Positions 28,010 to 35,838 of a stretch of 64,000 bases of DNA are shown here, piece after piece. The translations under genes were made by a program, and so were the position numbers. A model generated the notes under the pieces. It searched no databases. It was given only the letters and a program-made list of their open reading frames with translations, and was not told where the DNA came from. The DNA comes from Halorussus salilacus. GTDB lineage: Archaea > Halobacteriota > Halobacteria > Halobacteriales > Haladaptataceae. Numbering within the stretch: the stretch's first letter is position 1; every line of letters starts with the position of its first letter. The DNA lies in NCBI RefSeq assembly GCF_024138125.1, contig NZ_CP099993.1:1922001-1986000 (forward strand). The letters are read 5' to 3'.

Positions 28010-28419
28010 CCGGCGCGGAGCGATAGACGCGACGCGCGGGCTTTCCTATCGAACGATCCGCCGAGAGCGATGCGGCTAGTACAAGCCAGTATAATACAGT
28101 ACAAAGCAGTACTACCAGTACAAAACAGTACTACCAGTACAAAACAGTACTACCAGTACAAAACAGTACTACCAGTACAAAACAGTAGGAAACGGTTGGA
28201 CGCAGTGGGGAACAGTAGCTCCTTGTCCGGTCGTCGGCTCTCGGGAGACCCGAGAACCGACGGCTTCGCGGTTCGCTCCACGCCGAAGCCCAGAGCGAAC
28301 CCCCCGCTCGGGACAAAAGTTTCAAAGGTGGGGGAGTAAGGTAGTGCCAACAGGCGCACGCGCTCGGCGGCCCAGACGGCCGCCGACTTTCTCGCCCTCC
28401 CGCGCCGACACAGCAACCC
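28010..28419. other. gene-free gap with iteron-like array before moxR
   Basis: The 410-base gap contains the AT-rich 19-bp array at 28107-28182. A 13-bp hairpin with one mismatch lies at 28233-28261 (GTCGGCTCTCGGG/CCCGAGAACCGAC). A stretch with AAAGTTTCAAAGG lies near 28316 and a GC-rich leader precedes moxR. No ORF with acidic composition was found. Confidence 0.5.
28107..28182. repeat. 19-bp iteron-like tandem array
   Basis: Four exact copies of CAGTACTACCAGTACAAAA begin at 28107, 28126, 28145 and 28164. Degenerate AGTACAA-type units lie just upstream (from about 28078), and a truncated fifth starts at 28183. Each unit contains GTACT-acc-AGTAC, and neighbouring units create AGTAC-aaaaca-GTACT, so the array is a series of nested inverted repeats. 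It stands out as AT-rich in GC-rich surroundings. It lies about 240 bases before moxR. Confidence 0.85.
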
Positions 28420-29403
28420 ATGACGGAAGCCAATCAGAACCCGAAACCGCGGCCGACCGACGAGTCGCCCGAGCCCCTCTCGATAGACGAGACGGCGGCG
28501 CTCGCCGCCAGCGTCGTGGAGAACGTCGAACGGGTCATCGTGGGCCACCACGACGTGACCGAGCACATCGTGACCACCATCCTCGCTCGCGGGCACCTCC
28601 TGCTCGACGACGTGCCGGGCGTCGGCAAGACCATGCTCGCCCGGTCGCTGGCTCGCTCCATCGATTGTGAGTTCAGCCGGGTCCAGTTCACCCCCGACCT
28701 CCTCCCGACCGACGTGACCGGGGTGAACGTCTTCGACGAGCGCACCCGCGAGTTCGAGTTCCGGCCCGGGCCGGTGTTCGGCAACGTGGTGCTGGCCGAC
28801 GAGATAAATCGAGCGCCCCCCAAGACCCAGTCGGCCCTGCTCGAAGCCATGGAGGAGGCACAGGTCACCGTCGACGGCGAGACCCGCGAACTCGACCAGC
28901 CGTTCGTCGTCATCGCGACCCAGAACGACGTGGAGGCCGACCGGACCTACGACCTGCCCATCGCCGAGGTCGACCGGTTCACCAAGCGCCTCACGCTCGG
29001 CTACCCCTCTCCCGACGAGGAGTCGGAGGTCCTCCGACGCGTGACGGGCCGCCACCCCATCGAGGACCTCGACCCCGTGGCGACCGGCGAGGCGGTCCGA
29101 CGCGCCCGCGAGGCGGTCGCGCGCGTGACCGCCGAGGACCCCGTCCGGGAGTACGTCACCCGGCTCGCAAACTACACCCGCGACGAGGCCGACCTCGGGG
29201 TCAGCCCCCGCGGGTCCATCGCGCTCCTCCGGGCGGCGCAGGCCCGCGCGGCGCTCGACGGCCGCGACTACGTCGTCCCCGACGACGTGCAGGTCGAGGC
29301 CGAACCGGTGCTGGCCCACCGGGTCCGGACCGGCGCGGAGACCGGCGGCCGGACCGGTGCCGAACTGATCCGCGAGGCGGTCGAGACCGTTCCGGTGAAG
29401 TGA
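28420..29403 (+). CDS. MoxR-family AAA+ ATPase
   Basis: The 327-residue protein has Walker A DDVPGVGKTMLARS near residue 66, Walker B VVLADEINRAPPKTQSALLEAMEE near 125, sensor 1 VIATQND, and the C-terminal lid domain with SPRGSIALLRAAQARA. MoxR ATPases work as chaperones that activate or insert metal or cofactor into partners, often with DUF58 and transglutaminase or VWA proteins. Exactly those partners follow in one operon (2-base gap, then GTGA overlap). The 19-bp array upstream may regulate the set. Confidence 0.93.
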   Translation: MTEANQNPKPRPTDESPEPLSIDETAALAASVVENVERVIVGHHDVTEHIVTTILARGHLLLDDVPGVGKTMLARSLARSIDCEFSRVQFTPDLLPTDVTGVNVFDERTREFEFRPGPVFGNVVLADEINRAPPKTQSALLEAMEEAQVTVDGETRELDQPFVVIATQNDVEADRTYDLPIAEVDRFTKRLTLGYPSPDEESEVLRRVTGRHPIEDLDPVATGEAVRRAREAVARVTAEDPVREYVTRLANYTRDEADLGVSPRGSIALLRAAQARAALDGRDYVVPDDVQVEAEPVLAHRVRTGAETGGRTGAELIREAVETVPVK

Positions 29404-29404
29404 G

Positions 29405-30526
29405 ATGCTGACGCGACGCGGATGGGCGCTCGCGGTCGCCGTCGCGGCCGCGCTGGCGATGGCGACGTGGTTCGGCGCGCGCTCGCTGAACGCCGTGGTC
29501 GCCCCGGCGCTGGTCGCGCTCGCGGCGGGGGGCGTCCAGCTGTGGCGCACCCCCCGGCCCGACCTCCGCATCGAGACGCCCGACTACGGGTTCGCGGGCG
29601 AGACCGCGACCGTCTCGCTCGACTTCGACGCGGCGACGCCGCTGGCCGGGACGGTCCGCATCTGGACCGACGACGGCCTCCGGGTCGCCGAAGACCGGGT
29701 CGAGACGACCGTCGCCGCCGACCCGATAGACTTCGAGGTCGAGCTTCGCGACCGCGGCGTCCGGTCGGTCGAGCGGGTCGAGGTGGTCGCGACCGACGTG
29801 TTCGGCCTCGTGCGTTCGCGCTACCGGTACCTCCACCGGTCCGAAGTCGTGGTCTTCCCGAGGGTCCGTCGGCTCCGCGACGCCGGGGAGCTCGCGGCGC
29901 TCCACCGCGAGTTCGGTCTCGGCGGCCGCGAGCGGTTCGACTCGCTGCGGGAGTACGCCCGGGGCGACCCGCTCCGGGACGTTCACTGGAAGTCGAGCGC
30001 CAAGCGTGCCGACGCCGACCTCGTGGTGATGGAGTTCGAGGCCGACGAGCGACGCCGCCGGGTCGAACTCCTCGCGGAGGCCGACCCCGGCCGGGCCGAC
30101 GACGTGGCCGAGGCGGCCGCGAGCGTCGCGGCCTTCCTGCTCGACGCGGGGCTGGCGGTCGGGCTGACCGTCCCCGACGACCGGGTCGAACCCGGCGCGG
30201 GACCCGACCACCGGACCGACCTGTTCGCGGCGCTCGCCCGGACCTCGGCGGGGAGCGTCGGCGGCTCGCGCCGCGAGCGCGCCGACGCGGTCGTGACGGG
30301 ACCGGCCGACGCCGACGCGGTCCGGGTCTCGGTCGGCGACCGGACCGTGACGTTCGACCGACTGGTCGGCGACGCGCCGGGCGGGGCCGTCTCCGCGGAG
30401 ACGGCCCCGCCCGGCCGGGGTTCCGCCGGTCGGAGCGGTCGCGATGGCGGGGGAGGTCGCGCTGGCGGGGGAGGTCGCGCTGGCGGGGACGATTCCGCCG
30501 GTCGAAACGGGGGTGAGCGCGCGTGA
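29405..30526 (+). CDS. DUF58 domain protein
   Basis: The 373-residue protein starts 2 bases after moxR. Two hydrophobic helices occupy the first 45 residues. A beta-rich region follows, then the DUF58 signature YARGDPLRDVHWKSSAKR near residue 190. The family often carries a VWA-like fold and partners with MoxR. The C-terminus is a Gly/Arg/Asp tail (from about 320). It is encoded by a 38-bp perfect palindrome at 30377-30414 and then two to three 18-bp repeats (GGGGGAGGTCGCGCTGGC). The stop overlaps the next start as GTGA. Confidence 0.9.
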   Translation: MLTRRGWALAVAVAAALAMATWFGARSLNAVVAPALVALAAGGVQLWRTPRPDLRIETPDYGFAGETATVSLDFDAATPLAGTVRIWTDDGLRVAEDRVETTVAADPIDFEVELRDRGVRSVERVEVVATDVFGLVRSRYRYLHRSEVVVFPRVRRLRDAGELAALHREFGLGGRERFDSLREYARGDPLRDVHWKSSAKRADADLVVMEFEADERRRRVELLAEADPGRADDVAEAAASVAAFLLDAGLAVGLTVPDDRVEPGAGPDHRTDLFAALARTSAGSVGGSRRERADAVVTGPADADAVRVSVGDRTVTFDRLVGDAPGGAVSAETAPPGRGSAGRSGRDGGGGRAGGGGRAGGDDSAGRNGGERA

Positions 30527-32808
30527 GCGCCCCGACCGACGCGTCGGTCGGGCGCGCACTCGACCTCGGGGACGCGAGCGTCCCCTACCACCGGCTCGCG
30601 GTGGGATCGACCGCGGTGCTGATGGCGACCTACCTCGGCGTGCTATACCACGTCACCGACGTGGTGGGCGGGACGACCGCCCTGCTAGCGCTGGTCGCCG
30701 GGACCCTGTTGGCGGGGGCGCTGGTGGCCCGCCGCCTCCGGCCGTTGCAAGCGGGGCTCCTCGGCGGCGGCCTGCTGGCGGTCGGTCTGGTGGCGTACTA
30801 CCTCGCGGTGCCCAGCGCCTACGTCGCGGCCGGGTCGGTCGGCAAGGTGGTCGCCGACAACGTCGCGCTCCTGACCGGCCTGTCGGTCCTCCGGATGACC
30901 GAGGTCGGCGCGTGGGCGCTCGGCGTCGCGCCCGGACTGGCGTTCGGGCCGTGGTACCTCGTCCTGCGTCGGCGCTACGCGCTGGCGGTCGCCGCTGGCG
31001 GGGCCGCGCTCGGCTTCTTCGTCCTCACGGGCGACGCCGGGAGCTTCGCCACCCTCGTCGGGTCGCTCGCTGGCGCGGCGACCCTCGGGTTCGGGACGCT
31101 GGCGCGCCGCGGCGGGACGCCAGCGCAGGCCGACACCGTCGCGGTCGTGCTGGTGGCGATGGTGGTCGTCTCCTCGACGGTCAGCGTCGTCCCGGGCGGC
31201 GCGGCGAGTCCCGTCCTCCCCGGCGGGTCCGGCGGGTCGACGCCGACCGTCGAGGCGAGCGCGGTCACCAACGACGACCGGACCGACATCGTGGGGGCGA
31301 TTCGGCTCTCGCCCGAGGTCCGATTCAGGGTCGAGGCCGACGAGTCGCGCTACTGGCGGGTCGGGGCGTACGACCGCTACGACGGCGGCGGCTGGATTCG
31401 GACGGGCGAAGTCGAGGAGTACGGCCCGCAGGGGTCACCCCCCGGCGAGACCGAGACGGTCACCCAGACCGTCACGGTCGAGACCGATTCCTTCGACGCG
31501 ATGCCCGCGGCCTACAGGCCGACCGAACTCGTCGAGGGCGACGAGTCGAACACCCGCGTCACCGCGGAGGGGTCGTTCGACCCCGTGGGCACGCTCCGGG
31601 ACGGCGAGCGCTACGCGGTCGTCAGCCGGACGCCCGACCCCGACGCCGAGGACCTCGAAACGGCCGGGACCGACTATCCCACCGAGGTCGAACAGCGCTA
31701 CCTCCAACTGCCCGATTCCTCCGAGGACCGCATCCGCGAGCGCACCGACGAGATAACCGCCGACGCCGAGACGCCCCACGCGAAGGCGGTCGCCGTCGAG
31801 GACTGGCTGGAGTCGAACAAGGGGTACTCGCTGTCGGTCGACCGGCCCGAGGGCGACGTCGCCGAGGAGTTCATCTTCGAGATGGACGAGGGCTACTGCA
31901 CCTACTACGCCACCTCGATGGTCGCGATGCTCCGGTCGCAGGGCGTCCCCGCGCGGTACGCGGTCGGCTACACCCCCGGCCAGCGGGTCGCCGAGGACGA
32001 GTGGGTCGTCCGGGGCCTCGATTCCCACGCGTGGGTCGAGGTGTACTTCCCGGACGTGGGGTGGGTCGAGTTCGACCCCACCCCGGCCGAGCCCCGCGAG
32101 CGCGCCGAGTCGGCCGAACTCGAAGGTGCCCGCGAGAGCGACGCCTCCGACGTGGACACCGACGAGAGTGCTGAGGGGACGTGGACGACGACCGAAACCC
32201 CGACGACCGCGACCCCGACGACGACCGAGTCGGGGACCGATTCGGACGGCGAGACGACGGCGACCGCGACCGACCCGGACACCGGCGACCGCGGCGGGAC
32301 GGCCCCCGACCGCGACGACCTGCTCGACCCCGAAGACGGCGCGACGACGGGGACGACGACGGCGACGACGGGGACGACGCCGACCGCGAGCGGGCCGACC
32401 GACGACGAGGGCGTCGGCGTCCCGATGGAACCGCCCTCGCGCGAGGGGGCCGCGCTCGCCGCGCTGGTCGCGGTCGGACTCGCGGCGGCCGCCCGCCGGA
32501 CGGGCCTGCTCGCGCGGGTCCGCCGGACGGTCTGGCTCTACTGGCAACCCCGCGAGGACCCCGAGACCGACGTTTCCCGGGCGTTCGACCGACTGGAGCA
32601 CGCGCTCGGTCGGGAACGCCGCGAGCGACGCCCGGGCGAGACCCCCCGGGAGTACCTCGCGGCGATGGGCGACCTCGACGACCGGGTCGAGCGGGTCGGC
32701 CGCCTCCACGAGCGCGTCCGGTACGCGGGCGAGCGCGACGCCGACCTCGCCGACGAGGCGGTGGCGCTCGTGAACGAACTGATTCGGGAACGCCGTCCCC
32801 TCGGGTAG
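30523..32808 (+). CDS. membrane transglutaminase-like protein (TgpA-type)
   Basis: The GTG at 30523 overlaps the DUF58 stop. Of 761 residues, about the first 220 contain seven or so membrane helices. An external region follows with the transglutaminase triad: Cys in EGYCTYYATSMVAMLRSQGV, His in SHAWVEVYFPDVGW, Asp in VEFDPTPAE. A long Thr/Asp linker precedes a last helix (AALAALVAVGLAAAAR) and a cytoplasmic DUF4129-like helical end (FDRLEHALGRERRERRPGE). With MoxR and DUF58 it forms the classic trio. Peptide crosslinking or cleavage at the cell surface is likely, with substrate unknown. Confidence 0.9.
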   Translation: MSAPTDASVGRALDLGDASVPYHRLAVGSTAVLMATYLGVLYHVTDVVGGTTALLALVAGTLLAGALVARRLRPLQAGLLGGGLLAVGLVAYYLAVPSAYVAAGSVGKVVADNVALLTGLSVLRMTEVGAWALGVAPGLAFGPWYLVLRRRYALAVAAGGAALGFFVLTGDAGSFATLVGSLAGAATLGFGTLARRGGTPAQADTVAVVLVAMVVVSSTVSVVPGGAASPVLPGGSGGSTPTVEASAVTNDDRTDIVGAIRLSPEVRFRVEADESRYWRVGAYDRYDGGGWIRTGEVEEYGPQGSPPGETETVTQTVTVETDSFDAMPAAYRPTELVEGDESNTRVTAEGSFDPVGTLRDGERYAVVSRTPDPDAEDLETAGTDYPTEVEQRYLQLPDSSEDRIRERTDEITADAETPHAKAVAVEDWLESNKGYSLSVDRPEGDVAEEFIFEMDEGYCTYYATSMVAMLRSQGVPARYAVGYTPGQRVAEDEWVVRGLDSHAWVEVYFPDVGWVEFDPTPAEPRERAESAELEGARESDASDVDTDESAEGTWTTTETPTTATPTTTESGTDSDGETTATATDPDTGDRGGTAPDRDDLLDPEDGATTGTTTATTGTTPTASGPTDDEGVGVPMEPPSREGAALAALVAVGLAAAARRTGLLARVRRTVWLYWQPREDPETDVSRAFDRLEHALGRERRERRPGETPREYLAAMGDLDDRVERVGRLHERVRYAGERDADLADEAVALVNELIRERRPLG

Positions 32809-32852
32809 TCCCCGGGTCGCTTGTCGCCGCCGCGTGACCTCGCGGAAAATAG

Positions 32853-33239
<387 letters not shown>

Positions 33240-33297
33240 CCGCTCGCGCGGTTCGCCGACGTTTCAGGGAGAGCGAGTGGCGACGCTTTCGGCGTTT

Positions 33298-33675
33298 CTA
33301 GAAGGGCGCGTCCGGTCCCTCGGACCGCGACTCGCTCTCGCTTTCGTCCCCGCCGTCGGACCGTGCGAACTCGCCGTCCCACTCGTTCAGACCGCCAGCC
33401 ATGCTCTCGACCCGGGCGTCGTCCGGGACGCCCTCGTAGGAGGCGATGAGTCGGGCGGCCTGCACGCTCGATTTGCCGTGGGGACAGACCGTGACGACGC
33501 GCTCCGCGCCGTCGAGGCGCTCTATCTCGTCGGCGAGCGCGTGGAAGGGGATGTTCTCGCTGTCGGGGATGTGGCCCCGGTCGAACTGCGCCTCGGGGCG
33601 GATGTCCACGACCCGAACGTCGCACCCCGTTTCGAGCAACTCGCGGACCTCCTCGGGGGAGATTTCTGCGTCCAT
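33298..33675 (-). CDS. single-domain rhodanese
   Basis: The 125-residue protein has one rhodanese domain: VRVVDIRPEAQFDRGHIPDS, then the active loop CPHGKSS with the catalytic Cys near residue 65, then AARLIASYEGV and MAGGLNEWDGEF. It may transfer sulfur or be a thiol-based regulator. The C-terminal tail is Ser/Glu-rich. It is a third sulfurtransferase-type gene in the window but unlinked to the tandem pair. Confidence 0.9.
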   Translation of the reverse strand: MDAEISPEEVRELLETGCDVRVVDIRPEAQFDRGHIPDSENIPFHALADEIERLDGAERVVTVCPHGKSSVQAARLIASYEGVPDDARVESMAGGLNEWDGEFARSDGGDESESESRSEGPDAPF

Positions 33676-33835
33676 CGTCTCCCCGTTGTGGGTCGGACCG
33701 AATAAGCCCCGCGGTGGCGGGGGCGGTACGCTCCGCTTACCGCCGGGGGAGCCCTCTCACCGGCGTGGCGGGTCCCGGCCACCTGCCGAACAGGTGACCA
33801 AAAACCGCAAGTAACGGCGTCCCGTTGGTGAGCGT

Positions 33836-34135
33836 ATGTGGGGTTCCCGGAGAAGCCGGGGAAACGACTCGGTCGAGTGCATCGCGTGCGGTCTCTCGCT
33901 CAGTCGGTCGGACGCCCGGGAGTACGACAAGGAGGGAGACCGCTGGGAACGGAAAGGCAAGGAGTTCGAGCACCTCTGCAAGGAGTGTCACGACGACCTC
34001 TGTCACCAACCGCGGAACGAACTGGAGGGACTGCTCGTCGATATCGAGGCCGGGAGACTCGACGAACGGGAGTTCCTCGACCGCTACGCCCGGGCGGTCG
34101 AGGAGCGTTACGGCCCGCTGGACTACGAGCGGTGA
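33836..34135 (+). CDS. small zinc-finger protein (DUF7562-type)
   Basis: The 99-residue protein has two CxxC pairs (ECIACGLSL and HLCKECHDD) that should bind one zinc, with a helical C-terminus (LDEREFLDRYARAVEERYG). It is haloarchaea-specific by recall, with unknown function. The last codons (DYER-stop) form the first of three 25-bp tandem repeats that continue past the stop and run into a perfect hairpin. Confidence 0.75.
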   Translation: MWGSRRSRGNDSVECIACGLSLSRSDAREYDKEGDRWERKGKEFEHLCKECHDDLCHQPRNELEGLLVDIEAGRLDEREFLDRYARAVEERYGPLDYER

Positions 34136-34212
34136 GCGCCCGTTGAACTACGAAGGGCGAGCGCCCGCCGACCCACGAGCGGTGAGCGCCCGCCGAGCGG
34201 CGGGCGCTCACC
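34122..34212 (+). repeat. triplicated gene end plus hairpin
   Basis: Three 25-bp units begin at 34122, 34147 and 34172 (consensus actacgagcggtgagcgccc plus gccga). The first contains the last codons and TGA of the zinc-finger gene. The third is the left part of a perfect 14-bp hairpin (GGTGAGCGCCCGCC, loop GAGC, complement at 34199-34212). The layout parallels the thiP end. Confidence 0.8.
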
Positions 34213-34301
34213 GCCGTTCCGGCGTCGCGGCGTTTCGGGGCGTCGCCGCTCGTGTTCCGCGCTCCGATACTCCTAACTACTCGTCGCCGTAATCGTTCGG
34301 T

Positions 34302-35612
34302 ATGACGAGCGACGCGCAGGCCGAGGCCGGAACCGCGGAGGGACAGGGCCCGGTCGAGATTTCGCCGGAACTCGCCGAGCGACTCGACGAACACCGCAAG
34401 GAGCTGTTCGAGAAGTTCGAGATTCGCGACGAGTTCCCCCAGTCGGTGCTCACCGAGGCCGAGAAACGGACCGAGGACGTTCAGGAGGACATCCGCGAGG
34501 AGGTCGAGGAGCGCCGGGACCTCCGGGAGATGACCACTTGGACCACCGACCCCATCGACGCACAGGACTTCGACGACGCCCTCTCGGTCGAGGAGCGCGA
34601 CGACGAGTACGTCCTCTGGGTCCACATCGCCGACGTGACCCACTACGTTGACCCCGAGTCGAACATGTGGGCCGAGGCGGTCGAGCGGGCCAACACCGTC
34701 TACCTGCCCGCCTACACCATCCACATGTTGCCGCCGGTCCTCGCGGAGACGGTCTGCTCGCTCGTGCCCAACGAGGACCGTCTGGCTCACACCGTCGAGA
34801 TGCACCTCGACAAGGAGCATCTGGGCTACGAGTCCATCGACATCTACAAGTCGGTCATCCGCAGCGACGCCCGCCTGACCTACACCGAGGCCGAGCGCCT
34901 GCTCGACGAACCCGAGACCGCCGCCGACCTGCTGGAGGACCCCGAGGTCGACCTCGCGGAGAAGACCGAACTCGTCTGGGAACTCGCAGACCGGATGCAC
35001 GAACAGCGCAAGGAGGACGGCAGTCTCGTCCTCAACCCCCGGCGGGACCGCGCCCACACCATCATCGAGGAGTGCATGCTCAAGGCCAACAAGGCCGTGA
35101 CCCACCAGCTGATGTGGGACCGGGGCGTCGAGGCGATGTACCGGGTCCACCCCCAGCCCAGTCCCGACGAGTGGGGCGAGGCGCTGCGGGAGATTCAGGA
35201 ACTCGACGGCGTCTCCATCCCGGGCGAGGCGTGGGACGACCCCCGGAAGGCGGTCAACGCCACCCTCGAAGAGGCCCCCGCCCGCCAGCTCGACAAGATC
35301 CAGTGGGCGGTGATGAAGGTGATGCCGCGCGCGAAGTACATGAACGACCCCTTCGGCGGCCACCACGCGCTGAACTTCGAGATATACGGCCACTTCACCA
35401 GCCCCATCCGTCGCCTGTCGGACCTCATCAACCACTGGATCGTCTACACCAACGACGTTCCGGAGGACCTCGTGGCGCTCTGCGACCGCGCGAGCGACAA
35501 GCAGGCCGACGCCGAGGCGTGCGAGCGCGAGTACAAGCAGTTCCTCGAAGAGGTGGGACTCGACCCCAACGCGGTCAACAACCGCGGCATCGAAGTGGTC
35601 GAGGAGGACTGA
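34302..35612 (+). CDS. RNB-domain ribonuclease (RNase II/R family)
   Basis: The 436-residue protein has the RNB catalytic motif TTWTTDPIDAQDFDDALSV near residue 80, whose aspartates bind magnesium for 3'-5' exonucleolysis. Later blocks HNVTHYVDP-like (VHIADVTHYVDPES), VNEDRLAHTVEMHL, and YGHFTSPIRRLSDLINHW near residue 365 complete the fold. Cold-shock and S1 RNA-binding domains of bacterial RNase R are not apparent. Such short forms are known from haloarchaea, where RNase R-like enzymes act instead of an exosome-only system. A perfect 16-bp hairpin follows the stop. Confidence 0.9.
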   Translation: MTSDAQAEAGTAEGQGPVEISPELAERLDEHRKELFEKFEIRDEFPQSVLTEAEKRTEDVQEDIREEVEERRDLREMTTWTTDPIDAQDFDDALSVEERDDEYVLWVHIADVTHYVDPESNMWAEAVERANTVYLPAYTIHMLPPVLAETVCSLVPNEDRLAHTVEMHLDKEHLGYESIDIYKSVIRSDARLTYTEAERLLDEPETAADLLEDPEVDLAEKTELVWELADRMHEQRKEDGSLVLNPRRDRAHTIIEECMLKANKAVTHQLMWDRGVEAMYRVHPQPSPDEWGEALREIQELDGVSIPGEAWDDPRKAVNATLEEAPARQLDKIQWAVMKVMPRAKYMNDPFGGHHALNFEIYGHFTSPIRRLSDLINHWIVYTNDVPEDLVALCDRASDKQADAEACEREYKQFLEEVGLDPNAVNNRGIEVVEED

Positions 35613-35615
35613 GAC

Positions 35616-35650
35616 CTCGGCCGCGTGCGACGCGGTCGCACGCGGCCGAG
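35616..35650. repeat. perfect 16-bp hairpin after RNB gene
   Basis: CTCGGCCGCGTGCGAC, loop GCG, exact complement. It starts 3 bases past the stop codon, a position that fits a transcript terminator or 3'-end stabiliser. Confidence 0.75.
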
Positions 35651-35807
35651 AACAGCCGCGGAACCCGGAACCGCACGACACCCGAACTCGATTGCGTGTT
35701 ATCTCCGACTGTTCGGGGTTAGAGTGCGAAAGCATTGCCGTTCCTCGGTGGTTCGGTTACGACTCTCCTACTCGCCCGAGTTCTAACCTCGAAAGAGTAG
35801 TCGGAAA

Positions 35808-35815
35808 TTTTATAA
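35808..35815 (+). promoter_or_regulatory. TATA-like element of sensor kinase gene
   Basis: TTTTATAA lies 24-31 bases before the ATG at 35839, the usual position for a leaderless haloarchaeal transcript. Confidence 0.55.
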
Positions 35816-35838
35816 TCGGCAACCAGTGTTTACACGTC

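Noticed and set aside
28107-28182. CRISPR array
   Set aside because: Units are contiguous 19-mers with no unique spacers, and no cas genes are present.
35651-35807. tRNA or small structured RNA upstream of the sensor kinase
   Set aside because: No acceptor-stem, T-loop or anticodon pattern could be assembled. The sequence is explained as promoter region.
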